Origin: Auanema rhodensis
Taxonomy: Eukaryota; Nematoda; Chromadorea; Rhabditida; Rhabditidae
Assembly (NCBI GenBank): GCA_964057225.1
Contig: OZ059900.1
Location: 9,682,501-9,746,500, forward strand
Length of the DNA: 64,000 nt
Direction: 5' to 3'
The position numbers were made by a program, and so were the translations under genes. The notes beneath the pieces were generated by a model. The model worked only from the letters and a program-made list of their open reading frames with translations. It was not told the origin of the DNA and ran no database searches. Shown piece by piece: positions 1 to 14,600 of the stretch; position 1 is the first letter of the stretch, and the number at the start of each line of letters is the position of its first letter.

Positions 1-2685
1 TTAATATTTTGCTGTTAAATGAAAGTTTTCATGTTTTATTTTCTATTTTTATGATGTTTATACTATATTTATAATTTAGTTTTTTTCCCGTTACTGTCAT
101 AATATTTGATTTATTGCTATATTCTTGAAATTCACTGATATGTATATATTTGATTTGACTCGCTCGGTTTTACAGTTATGTTCGTATTTTCGTGCGCCTT
201 CTAGAAGGGTTTCAAACTCTTCTTTGTTTCTTTTCAATTTTTTTCGCGCTTTTTTGGCAATTTTAGTTGTCTTGAAAAACGCATATGATCTTCATCTGCT
301 CCATGCAGCTCGTAAAAGGCAATTGTTCTCAATCTCACATAAAATTTAGCGTCATTTCACTCAATATGGCAGTATTCTTATAGATAATGTATGGCATTTC
401 CTAACTCTTTATCCTTTCTTTATTCTCTTTTTAGACATATAATTTCATTTTCTATTCTCTCGCCATTCATGCCATTTATTTTAGTTTGAGAAAAGAGTTT
501 GAATGAGCCATATGGCTTCATTGTTTTCATTTTGAGTGAATCTTGACTATTCTCCGATTCTAAACCTTTGGCGCAATTTTTAGTTTGATATACTGCAAAG
601 CTGTGAAGCACATTTCCAAATTCTTTGTTAGTCATTTCAATATTAAGAATCTTTTTCTGCTTTCACAACTATCCGGACATTGGTCGATTTGCATATATGG
701 TTATCTATGTGATTCTGTCTCCCTATTATCATGTGAATATAAATTATCGTTTAGTCACGTTCTTTTATCCATTTCATGATGATCGTAGAACGTTTGCCTC
801 CCGCTAATTCTGTTTCTAAATTCGTTTACTTTTCCTTTTGAGTTGAAAATCTTTCAATTCAGAATACCTAATGAGTATATGGGAATATGCCATTAGGGTT
901 AATTCAGTTTTACTTTAATGCTCAGTCATAAGTCAAAGGCCATTCGTCAAACTCTTCTTCGAAATTCTTTTTTTTTTATTTTAGTTGATAATCCCGCTTT
1001 GGAAAAGAAGCGGGAAAATATTGCAAAATCATCAGATGAGAATACAAAAGGAGTGAAAAGGAAGAAAAAAAGATAAATGAACTCAAAAAGACAGAGACAT
1101 GAGAGAAAAGTGAAAAAATAGATGAAGAAGTGAACAAACTCTGTGCTCTATCAGCTTTTTGCATGTTCTTTTCACCCGGTTCAGCTCTTCAATGTTCGAT
1201 ATATACGGTTTCCCATCGTCACACTACGCACCATATGCAGTTTGCGAGAAAGAGTGTGGAGCATGAGAGCATTACGACAAAGCAAGTGCAAATGGATGCG
1301 CATCGAGAAAACGAAAGAGAGATGCTTTATCTTTATATAGAAGAGGTGAAGTGAGAGAATGCGAAAAGCTTTTATTTTGGTCATTTCGTCTTGTTGAACT
1401 ATTTTTTTTGCTAGCTCTCCGGAAAATGGAAGAACATTTCAATGATCACCATGCTTATTGTTGTTTCATCTTTTATTTTTGCTCGTTTTTCCTCTTTATT
1501 ATTTCTCGATAAGATGTTTTTTCTTATTAATGTATTTCATTTACATATTTTTACAGCTTTTTCGGAAGTTTCCGCAGTCGTTTTAACGGCTGATCAGACG
1601 CCGTCAGACACACCACATCTCTGAAAGACGTGCGTTGTGTACTAGCTCTGTGTGGTTTTCTCCAAAAGTTCAGTTTTTGATACTAGTCATTCAATCAGTT
1701 GATATTCACAAGTTGGTTAGTTACAAAATATATTTTATTTCATATAGATAGTTTTGAATGAAATCGCCTAACGGCTACGTCACATTCAACATAATTTCCT
1801 TTCATTTCAGTAAATTGATCCACATTTACTCCACTAAAATCTCTCTATTCAGAGAGAGTTTGCTTTGAATATCCGGTGTTAAAGCAGATCATTCGCATTC
1901 GAACAGGAATCTGTGCATACATTAACAGCCTCTGGTAAATTTTCAATCAGTAATTTTCATTTTTATCTCATATTATAGAAGCAAGGATTTGTGCCTAATC
2001 GTTGCAAAACAGCATAATTTCATAACGTCAAATATTTAATAACTATAAATATTTATACTGCCTCTCTTGGATTCGGTAGTGCAGCTCATCCATCGTCGGT
2101 TACTATCCGACAAATTGTCTTTTCATCTCGATAATCAACTCGAGAGATTGTCGTTAAGCTGACACATATTTTCATAACACACTATCTACGCACATATATC
2201 ATAAAGTGTATACTGCCTAAGCCGTACACCGGCTTGTAAATCTTCATACTTATAAAATACATATCTTGCGATATATATTTATACTCAGATAGGCATTAAT
2301 ATTATATATTCTGCTAGTTTGAAGCAAATCTATTAAATTGCATCAATCTGCAGTCCGCACTTAACTGAGCCAAGAGTACAATCAGCTCATATTCTCTTCC
2401 CTATTCTAATATTGCGGAAAAATCTGTTGTGTTGCTGCGTGAGCATTAGTGAGTTTTATTATTCTATCAAATAATATTATTATTTCTCGTTTAGACGATC
2501 AACGAACTATTCTAAACTAATTGATTGTTTTGCTTTGCCACTCTCTCGGTGCATACAATACCGGTGTCTAGGATATTTGATTTATCATCTAATCAACACA
2601 CTACGTTATACGCTATATAATATTCCTTTTTATACCGTGGATTAATTATTATACATAATAATACCTAAGCATATAGTTATACAAT
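1..2685. other. Upstream region of kin-20, no gene supported
   Basis: AT-rich DNA with only short open frames and no exon pair of matching phase on either strand. A purine-rich stretch lies near 1000-1130. The last few hundred bases probably hold the promoter and 5' leader of kin-20, but I see no TATA or initiator motif strong enough to call. An acceptor-like ATATAG ends at 2676, nine bases before the kin-20 start codon. Confidence 0.5.
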
Positions 2686-5600
2686 ATGCAACCACCTAAC
2701 GCCCAATCAGCCGCTATGCAGGAATATCTATTCTCTTCTGATCCTCTTGTTGTTCAGCAACAACTACAAACTGCCGAACATCTTGCCGCCGCTGGTGTTG
2801 TACCTGCCGCTGCTGTCGCTGCTGCTGCTGCTGCTGCTGCCGCATCCTGGAACCGACTACCCCAAATGAACGGTGGACCATCCGGTGTTGCTGCCGCCGC
2901 TGCCGTTGCTGCTGCAGCTGCTGGACATGGACCAATTCATCCAGCTATGATGCCTCCGCATATACAGCATCAACTTCACCATATTGCTCAGCAACAAGCT
3001 GCTGCCGCATCCGCAGCTGCAGCTTTACAGGCAAATCATCAGCATCTTCTTCAACAACATCAACATCAGCAAGCTCCACAGACATCTCAGCAACAGGCTA
3101 ATCCCCACCAAGTACTTGCACAGCAATTGGTTCAGCAGCAACATCATCACATGCAGCAGATACATCACCAAAATACGATGAACCATGCACAGCAAATTCA
3201 TCACCATAATCAGCAACAAGCTGCTGCTGCTATTGCTGCCGCCCATGCTGCTCATCAACAGTCGCAAATGGCCCACCATCACTTGGCCGCTGCCATCGCC
3301 GCCGCTTCAACCGGCCCACCTGGAACACCTGCTACGGGAAACTATTCGCCAGCTTTAAGTATACCAGTCGAACGCCCCGTCATTGGAATTGAGCACCTGC
3401 CCCCTAACCAATTAACTGATTGGGCACTTACATTGGACCCTGTGGTTTTAACACAACTTCTCAACACCCAAATGCCACCAGCTTCTAGGAAAGGAGGTAT
3501 GTCTCTTAACTTTTTTATAAAAAATATATAAACTTTGAAAGAAAAAAACAAGATATTGTTATTCTTGTTCAATTTTATTTAATCATTAAAGCCATGAAAT
3601 ACTTTTTTGATTTTGATAGTGGGTTTTGAAGATCGGTTATTTCAAATTAAAAACTACTTAATAGAATTTTTTATTTTAAATTAGCAACAAAACAAAAAAA
3701 CAAATTTATATTTGTAAGTGTTTACTTTGAATTTGTATTTGAATGTTGATAAATCGAGTGCATGGTAGAACAAAGGACATTCAGTTCATTTGCTACCATA
3801 TGTAGGAAAGAATTTCTGACAAGACTGTGATTAATGCCTATTTTTCCTTCATATGTTGAGTGCATTTAAACTATTAGTTTTCTGTATTAATTATGTTTCT
3901 TTATTATTCAAGATTCCCGCTTAGCTTTTCAATGCTATGCTCTGTTTTCATTTATTTTTTGTTTTATGCAGCTTTAAACTTTTGCTTGTTCTTGCTTGTT
4001 CCGCATTGTATTGAGCTGTTTCCGTGAAATTTTCATCAGAATTCAGAATTTTTAATGGTTTTTGAGAAAATTAAAATGATATGTTGTCAGCTGATATTTA
4101 ATGTTCCCACGAAATTCATTGTTCTGCATATCAATCTAGTATGTGTTAATGTCAATTGAAATTCACCTGACAATGATGATAACTAAAACTTCCCTATTCA
4201 CAAAATTGTCCGAGAAATGTAGTTTATGAAGGGAGCTGGGGGGTTGTTCAGAGAAAATGTTTTTTGTTTGTTACTTGTTTTAGCTACAAGTTGCAAGTTT
4301 TACATAATATGCTTGTCTATATTTGCTTACCAATTTGATATGCAATGCAAATTAAAGCAAAGAATTAGATTTGTTATGCTTTTACTCTTTTTCCTCTTTT
4401 GCTTCCAAAAGTGCTATTTTTGGGGAGAAAAAATCCATATTTTCCAGTTTTCATTGTAATCATCTCAATATCTTTATTTTGAATGTTGCATTTGTGTTAT
4501 AAAAACAATCCACTTGGTTGTTCAATTTATACCAAAAGCATATTACATTACAAAAAATTTATGGGAAATTGAAAGAAAGAGAGAGCTGGGAGAGAGGCAT
4601 GAATAGTTTTTATTTTATAAGCGAATAAACCTGCATTATAGCATAATATATTTGAAATTTTGTATTCTTTTTTCCAATATTCAAACAGATGGTAGAAAGC
4701 ATGTTACGTGCGCAATTTGCGTCTGTCTGACTATGTCAGTTTTGAACTGTTTCTTATAGACTGTAGCAATACGTAAATCTTTTTTGATATGGAACATCTG
4801 TACGTATTCGTTTCATTTGTCTTCTAGCAGTTCTCTTGATTTTTCGCTCTCTCTCTCCCTTTGTCTGCTCTCATACAATGTTTTTTGAAATTATTTGTCA
4901 ATCAAGTCTGATACATTTTCGTGTGAACTGAACATATCTACTTAACATCCAGTACGTACTTTCTGCTAAACGACGTATTTTTCACGTTTTTCTTTTCTAT
5001 ATGTTCGTTATCTGTTCTGTTTTAGACGTTTCTTTGATAGCTTGACTGGATATAATTTATCATTTTTTCATATCCCTTTCTTTGATAGGCAATCAGCTCT
5101 CACACCCTTCGTTACAATTTTTTTCCATTTTTCTATTTTTTTGCTTTTAGTTAGCATAATTCTTTCTACTTTTTCACATAAATAACTTCATTTAATCGAT
5201 TATTACTTGCTATAATCTACATAGTTATAAGCCGTATCAGATATGACCGAGTATTTGCATACAGGTCTTATTCTTTGTACGGTTCTTACATGTAGATACA
5301 TCAGCCAACACGCAAGCATGATTACAAGTGACTGTAGATATAGACTTGCCATATGGCTAGCCATCACATTTGATTACAAATTGCCAGTTTCACATCTAAT
5401 TAGATATTCAGGCAACATCTATCTATCTTGATCTTTTCTTTTTATTCTTTGTCGGCACCAAATTTTCTTTGCTTTTTGTCGTCTGTAATCGGTTTTCATC
5501 ATTCTTATGTTCATCCAATTTTGGTGTATCGACACAAACTGAACATATATAGAAACTTTTGCTTTAATTTTGTTTTCTGGTCTAGTCATTGATTGGTGCT

Positions 5601-8600
5601 GATTTTCAGTTGGACAACAGAAGTTCTACAATCTGTCTTTTTCCCTGACCTCCACATTTTTTGTAAGAAAACTCGAAAGTGAACTATAAAATGAATGCAT
5701 TTTCATAACTTTATCTCACCAAATACTGAAAACAGTAAATTACTTGCATATCTGACTTTCTAATGTTTCATTTTTGCCTTTCATCTGTCGTTGTCTCAGA
5801 AAATCAGTGCCCCCCCCCCTGTCTCTTCCTGTATTTATAATACGTCTTAATCTGGTTTACACTTGGTGATCTTCTAACTTGTTTTCCTCTTCTTATAAAA
5901 ATAGTGTAGTTTGTTTTGGCCCCTTCTTTATACTCGTTCACATCGTAAAATTTGCTTAATTGCCTATTTAGATGTACCTAGTGCTATTTGTGCACGTCTG
6001 ATGATATTCCGAATCAGATGACCTGACCTGCCTTGTTGTTGAACTGTCCTTTCTAGTTAGGCAGTCTCTCACCTATAGTGTCTTATATCTCTTTCATTTC
6101 TAATTTCTATCGTTTACGCTCCCTTTTTACTATATCCGATTGGTTTCTTCTTGTTGTGAATAGTCCGTTCACTATCTAGTACCCATCATGACCTCAAAGC
6201 CCTTCAGGTGGTCAAAATAACTACCTATCTTCGCTCTATCTCGCCCATAAACAGTTATACTTTTTGCCGCTTTAATTGTTTTATTTCACTACTAACTGAC
6301 TTTTTTTCATCAGATCACGTATTGAGAAAATTTTTAAAAGGGCACGCAGCCATCAATTCATAACACTTTACCACCGCTATCGTCTGAAATGATCATGATT
6401 AATGAGATAATACGAAAAATTCTTGAGCGAACTGCATGAAAAAGTTCAATAAGAATACTGTAACTTAAAATTGCTTGTGAAATTCGGGAGAAAAAAAGGA
6501 TTAATAGTGTTATTTATGCACCTCGAAAAATGTTGTTAGTTAATGGCCGTATTTTGAGTGATGTTTGAACCTCTAGTTTATAAATTATCAAGAAAAGAGG
6601 CTGTTGTCCTTTTTTTGCCGCAAATCTGAGATCAGCCAACTCATGGCCGTCTGAATGAGGCTGTACCAAACACAAGGCAAGTATGCTGACGATAAAAACG
6701 ACCCCACAGAGAGTAGCTGCGTGAAAGCGAGGACATGTCGCCAATAACCTATAGGTGATTCGAAGGCGGTAGTACCGAGGACGTTTGGCCTGATCGCTGT
6801 TTTAGTATTGACGAACAAGAAAATGCATTAGCACCAACTCGCGATGTTTCTTTTGTTTTTTTTTTACCAATTTTATTCGCCTCATCTCACGACGTCCTTA
6901 AGTTTTTATACCCAAAAATCGTATTTCCTTTTATCTTTCTCTACCATTGCATTACTTATACGTAGATTAGTATTATAATCGGTGAAGATTGCGAGGTCTT
7001 GGCAGGCTTGTGATCATGGCACCGAGGTCGTTGACATGTATGCCTACTCACATTTGTCTTTTCCTAAACACATGCCTACCTTTTTGCTCTGCTGCTCATG
7101 ACAAGTTAATCGCATGCATTCATGATTTATTGATTTTGCTTTTAAAATTTAAGCCAACTTCTCCAAGCAAGGTACAATCATTTTCAATTTGCTGCTTCAT
7201 TTTATGCAACTAGCCATTAGATAGGCTAGTCTTGTTTAATGCTAACGTTCATTCTAATTTTCAAGAATTTTCACTCACCATCAACGCTGAAAAAACTGAA
7301 ATCTCTTCCTGAATTAGTTATAATTCTCATCACGATGCTGATGAGCGTAAGTGTCCCTAGTTTCTTTTTTTTTGTATATTCTAAATGAAACTTCGCATCT
7401 TTCGGCTGTATCTAATAGAGCTGGAAACATCTTCGATTTAGCCGATTGATGTATGCCGTTCTCTCCGATTTCTAGCTTTTCAGTCTCTCTGCTGATGTTC
7501 GCGATCCCCTTGAGAATCGCAGCACATTACCATATAAGTTAGATCGCTCATCCGTCAGTTTCGAGTTCATTCGCACCGAATATCTAGTCTTAACAGAACA
7601 GAAGATTAATTCGTTTGAAACTTCATTGTTTGTCTTAGCATTTCATCATTCATTATCCATTTTTTTCGGTTTTACATCGGCGCTTTTATGTTCTACTTAT
7701 CTCTTTGTATCTCTGAAAAATTTCACTGTATTCTTCTCAGTACATCCGAGAGCTTTTCTCATTTTTCACTTCACTACCCAATATCTTTCGTTTGCTTCAG
7801 TCACTGACCAGTACACGTCTGTTTTAATGCAACTGGCCAGCAATCAACTGTCGAGGCAAGTGTCCATCATCACAGACGTTTCTCATCAACATTGAGAGCT
7901 CAGCTGCAAATTGTGTGTTCTCCTTATAATATCGTCTTTCACTTCATTTCATTTATGGCTTTGACCTCTCCGATAAATCTTTTCCCGCCAACACACTTTG
8001 TCTTATCTGTCTCGCTAGTGTCATCTCAAACCCATCTATTTCAATGCATTTATTAGAAACACTTTGTTGTAAATTTCCCGTTGAAATGCAAATTTCATCG
8101 ATCTGCCAGTGAATCACTAGGCTATTTGCTCTGAAAAGTGACCTTATATAGATAAAACATGTGGAAAGCTCAAATCAAATGCATTTAATGAATATCAACA
8201 ATATTTATTGTTGTTTATCACATTGTTTGCTCCTTTCTTCTTACAATGATGTTCTCATCTGTACCACATCGTGATCTGGTTACTTTGGATATCTATCTAT
8301 TTATTGTTTTCGCTTTTCAATAATCTATTAGCTTTATATTGTCATCAGCTGATATATTCCATGCGAATAGATATATGTGTTGTGGTTGTGCCATAAGTAT
8401 TCAGTCTTTGGTCTATCGCAGCTTCTTACAGTCGTATATGTACATAGATCTAGCACCATCTGTCATGTTATTAGACTTAGTTGCTGTCAGTATATCTATC
8501 CTTAGCTTACTCTCACGCGTGTAGTTAATCCTTTCTCATTTACACATACCAAAATAATGTGAAATATAGAAAATTCATGCTAATTGCGCAACACGATCTG

Positions 8601-11600
8601 CTAGAATATTCAAGCCCATTGTATGACTAGCTCAGAATGAAATTGTCAATTTCTTGTTTGGTTATATCGTTTGTAGCTCATTTGCTTTTATTTATAATTA
8701 GACATTTTGGAGTATATAATCGTGTATATACAATTACTATTTTCTTGACTGCGGACTCAGTAGTATCCGTGTAGCCTAATCCAGTTGATCCGACCTTTTC
8801 TCGTCCTGCTACCAACGTTTTATGATCTTTACATCACATGCTGTAATTAGCGTAATTTGTTATTACTTTGAGCAGTCCTGATGATCCGTAATTTGCATTA
8901 TTATATGTTGGTTTTGCATTCATTTTTGCTACTATTATCGTAACAACCAGAAAATGACGACAACAGCGACTATGTTGATGATGATGCAGTTGACGTGGTT
9001 GGACGTTCGCTCGCACTTACAGTTCTGACATGTCGTTTCTTCATCTTCGTTATTTAGTCTTCATCATCTTTTGCTACAATTTCTATTCATTTATCGTATC
9101 TAGCTGAAAGAACTGCGTTCTATTCTGACAACCTAGCCGTCTGTTCGTACGATTTAATTGATTTTTCCCAATTATCCTATTCCTTGTACACGCATCAAGA
9201 AATAATATTCCTGTTGTTGAACACGCTCGCATGTTGCTGTCGGGATCTGATCGATGCCGTCTCATCAAATCACTCGTCTTTATTAATTGATGACAGTCAA
9301 TTATTTGAGAAACATATGACTCTTTTTAATATTTTGTCAGTTTTACGATCAAATCAACTAAGGGTTAATCAATTCAATCATTTTTCAATTTGAAAATGCT
9401 ATCAATGCAATGAGTGGTAATATTTGTATTATTAAGTTCAACATACTATATTTAAACAGTATCTTTTGAATTTATATCGGTTTATTACTGAAGTGAATAC
9501 TATTCAGCAACTTGCATCTTTCTCAGTTTACTGATTTTATTAGATTTTCTCTACATATCCACTTATCGTCCTATTGTCTTCATACTTCTTCAGGTCTATT
9601 ATTATGTTCTGAGATCATTTAGTTTCTAATTACTTTACTTCTTCATCAATTTACATTTATTAAATTTCATTATCTCTTTGTGTAACTCCTAAAAATTATA
9701 ATTACAATATTCAGAATAACAAAGATAACATCATAGACCTAGATGTGAACGAATATTGTTTCAAAGAATTCTTTACATAACTCGAACCCTAATTATTGAA
9801 CAATAGTTCCTTGTTGATACCGGGTTATATAGTTCTACAAATTGTTTTTCAACCTGAGTACAAACAATGTTTTTCCATGAGTTAATTCATCTGGCATACT
9901 TTACTCATCATCAATTATTAAAGATTTTGTTAATACTTCCTCATCGTCTTCTTCCTATTTTCAAGGAAGTTTTTCAGTTACAATCGTATTTAAAGCTCAT
10001 TTAATCGAAAAAAGATGAATCTATCTGTTAATAATTCGCATTACGATTATTATTATCTTATCGGGTGTAGTGAAGCATCTGCGACACGATATCGTCACCT
10101 TTTAAGACTATTCCGATGTACGTCACTGTTTTAGTGCTGAAATCTATCTTTTCTGTTTATTTTAAGTAAAACTAACATTTTATGATAATTGAATGAAGTA
10201 AAATACAGAATAAAGACACGTACTGTCATTAATTCAGCACAATCTGTTGATTGTTCTTCTGGCATTGTATTCCAGTTCATTCATCACTTACTTTTTTCTG
10301 TATTTTTCATGTACAAGGCCAGAAAAAAAGCGCAAAAGCCAGATGTCTGAACACTGTTACGTTCCGTTCATTATCCTCCTACACGTGTCCTTATTACTCA
10401 CAATTTTTTATTCTTCTTATTTCTATATACGATGTAGATGTAATCAGACTTTTCCAGCCGGTTTTTGTCTGCTTCTCTTAAAATTCTGACACACACACAA
10501 ACATTTATTTTTTAAAAGCTTACGAGCTTAAAGCTTTATAGGAAATTTGAACGCTGGAATTGAGCATGTCTCATATTCTCAGTGTTTTGCGGCTGTTCGT
10601 TGGCTAAGAGTTGTGTTCTATTGCTTTTCTCTAGCATCTCCGTTCAAATCGGCTGATATAGAATGAGAAATAAAATCGTAAGCAATAGAGAAAGAGTGAA
10701 ACTGACACACTGCCAGACAGAAAGAAAATCCTAATGAAAACGGAAGAGATGCTGATGTAAAAATGAAATGAAATAGCTCCGACCAATCACATTTTTACAT
10801 TTTCTTATGGTTATCTTGCTTAAACTGACAATTCAATGTAATCCACATCTTCTCAACCAACCGCCTCATTTAGTATATCTCCCGTTAAGTAGTCGGAATA
10901 GAAAATAGTTAACGAATAAGAGATATAGCGAAAAACAAGCTATTACGTACTGAGACAAGATGCCGATCTAATTAGGGCAAGAAGAAGAGCCCAGCGAAAC
11001 TTAGCTGATTGCCTTCTCTCCTATACTCCTAGCTACAATACCCATTTGCAACTGCATCATTGCAATCATTTTCAGCTATAATTCAAAAGCATTCATATAG
11101 CTAGTTTGCTATAAATAATTTGAAAAATCTATTTGCCATATTTTCAAATTTTCTTATTTTGGCTCATCCAGTTCTCATTCTCATTCATTCCGGTAAAAAC
11201 AGCTTTTGAAAACTTTGTATTAAGCTGAAACAAAATATTGTTTCCATCGACTGTGAGATTTCGTACTTTTATTTTTTCACATGAACGAGCTTAAAACTCA
11301 AAATGTAGTTTAACAATAGATTTGTGAGAAATAAGAGAATTAAAATACGTCGGTGTCGAAAATACGAATATAGTTAGCATATTATACAATTTGTATGCAA
11401 TTTTTGTTCTCCCGACTCTCTTTTATTTGAAAAACTTGTTTTCTATTAGCACTTTTAATCTATACCATTTTGAGCGCCAAAATGAGCATCTATTTCATTT
11501 TTAAATTCAAGTGAGCGCGCTGCTCAGAAAATTGGTCTTTCTAATGAACTCTTTCATTCATTCCGTTATTTTACCCTAAATGTTTTCCTCGTTTGTTTTC

Positions 11601-14600
11601 TAATAACTGTGTATTAATGAGTTCATTGAAAACAATAATTTTTCTGTGCAAAGTACAAATGACAAGTATTGATTGATTGATTGATTTGTGCGATAGATTG
11701 AGTCTATACTATAAGGCGGTGAGTTGGAGGTTAAAGATTGACCTACTCTCATAATGATAGGTCGCGACGCACAAAATCTATTGTTGCACACACATTGATT
11801 TATTTTTTTTTGTTGGCTATGTGTATATATTTTGTACTCTTTGTATAAACTATACATTGAAATTTAATTAGAACTTTATAATATGCTAACTATTCATGTT
11901 TATATTAAACGGAATTGTATAAGGATTGAATTTAATTGATTACCCTTTGTATAGTATGTGTGGCTTGTATAAGAAAGAAAGAGAGAAAGAGAGAAAGATG
12001 AAGGGATGCGGGGGGTGGATGTGGTAGCAGTTCTAAAAGAGTGACGAGCAGATGGACAGCAAATCTGTTTAGCTTAATAGGACGCCTGACCCTTGACTTC
12101 GTCAGTTCATTCAGCTTTCCGACACCAACTATTTCTCTCACTTGCTTTCTCCAAAGCCATTGAAAATATTTCATTGCTTTAGTTGCTCTTTTTGCTCACC
12201 ATATTCCGCAGTCAATATTCCCATTATTTTCTAAAGAAATCTTGAATGCTTTCGAAGTAGTCCATATGTTTTTTTGGTTTAACTGCTTAAGCTTGTGTTA
12301 TTTCTTAGTTTGAACGATTTCGCTTGTCCCTTTGAACTTTATAGTTAGAAGAATTGAGCCATTTCTTCTACAATACATCGATATGGCCTTCAAATATTCA
12401 CAGATATATTATATATTTATCTGTCAAGTGGAACAGGCAAATGTTGCTCTATGTGTCTAATTCTCTTCCACTTGAGCATGACAGCTCGGACTCCTTTCTT
12501 GTTCGCTTCTCTTTTTCACTATCGGTCCAATACTAGTATTCTCTAGTGATTCTTCTTGGCTTATGCAAATTTTTATGCAGAATGGCATTCGTTCTATTTG
12601 ATTTTGAATAACTGTCATAGTATCTAATTCTGTTTGTGCCATGTTGATGCAAGTTTTGTACAACAATCGCTTCATTTTCTGCAATTTTTTTCCAAATTTG
12701 AAAATATATAATTTCATATAGTTTGCAATGTACTGATGTAAGTGCTGTGCGCAATCCTATAATTTGATCGAGTTCATTTTGAGTCTGTAAGGACATCAAA
12801 TATTCCTACCTTTTCAGTTTGAGTTTGAATTGCTGGCAAGAGAGAATGAATGAGAAATGTCTAAAAGTAGAAGTAGAAAGGGTTATGAAGTACTCATTCA
12901 TGTTCTCATATTCATGTCTTCTTGTGTTGTTCGTAAATGGAGCACATCTTTTGTAGTATTCACCTTCACAATGCCCTTCTCTCGTTATTCTTTAAGATGA
13001 TGATCTGAATCTAATAGGCGTTCTCTAATATTCCTTGAAATGTTTGTTGTCTGTTTATACTCTGTCTGCGTATGATCAGATTGAAAGAGAGGAAGATAGA
13101 GTGAGAATGAAACGGTATAGAAAAGACGATCTTTATATTCTTCATTATACGACCCCTTGTTTTCTCTTTTCTTTATAATATACTGCTTGAAAAGAATAAC
13201 ATAGCATCATTCTCGCTCATCATTCGCTCTTGTTCTTGTATTTCTATGTCGATTACCTCCCCCTATTGAATCATGTTATGGCCTTGTCGTCACCACCTTC
13301 GTCTTTCTTCAGAATATGTTATTGTATTTTGCAACTCCGCCCTCATTCGTTCCTCGTTACACCTTGTACAACTCTGTGTTCTCATCATTGGCGTTTTTCT
13401 CACACAAAACCTCAGTCTTAATGGTTGTCTCGTTTTTCTTGATATCTTTCCTCATCCATGCATGAGCAGACAAGCAGTCAGATCCTGTTTTGGTACAGAT
13501 GTACCCATTCTGCTGTTCTTCCATAAGTGTACTCCACCAAGTGAATAAATTCTAAAGAAGGAAGGATTTGACGGAGGCAAGTATATGCTTGGCTTAAGAA
13601 GCGAAAATGAGGTCGTCTCAGTCTACTCTCAATTTTACCAGTTTTGCCAATGATTGAGAGAAAAAGTGAACGAGAAAGGACACCTAGCATCGCTTATGCC
13701 AGCTAGTGAAGTGCTTCATGTGCAGATTCACACTTGAGGAGATCGTGTTAAATGTAAAAGTTAATTATTCATTGCGCCGCATTCCCAGAAAAGGCTTCTG
13801 TTGTTCATTCAACTGGTGATGATGATCACTTGACAGCTCATCATTGCTTGAGTTTTTTTTGTTCATTTTCAATTTTCTCAATTTTCGTTTTTATGCAAAC
13901 TAAGCCCCTTCACTTAATTCGCATTTTCTGCTTATTTCCTATTTAGAAATATTTATATTTGACAGCAATTCATGATCTTTTTCTTTTGCTCTCTTGAATT
14001 GCTATCTATCTCAATACCAACAATTTTGGTAATAGCTTTGCCAGCTTTATGTTGACTCCGTGAACGTCTTGGTCTATGTCTCTTCAATTTCTTATCTGGT
14101 ATTAGCGACTACTTCTAATCCGTTCTCAAAGGCTTTGCCAATTGCGGTAATTGCAATTTACTCTAAAGTCCTGAGTTGAGTGGTTGGATCTTGCTTCAGT
14201 CGCCCAGACGTTTTCAATGCATTTCACTTTTATTTTACTTTCGCTTTTTTCTTCTTCTTCGTCGCCTTTTTGCTTCAAAAGTATGGGTTGCCAGGCATTT
14301 AAATATTGTCTTCAATCAGTGGGCATCCGAAATCTTATCCAAAGGCTAAACCTGATACAAAAACAAAACACAGTCTGTTTCCCTATCTTTTCTGGACTGT
14401 AATTCTATACTTGAACACTGAAAATGGACTGAAATACGGAACAAATGCAAAATAGAAACGTCGCAACCGTACATTGAAAGCTTGAACATATTTTATTTGG
14501 AGGACAGAGTGTGTTGTCCTTTGCATCAATTTGATTGTTAGGTGGTTGACAAAGCTGGCTTTTCATCTTCCTTTTCAATATGAATTTTTCTCGTTCTCTC

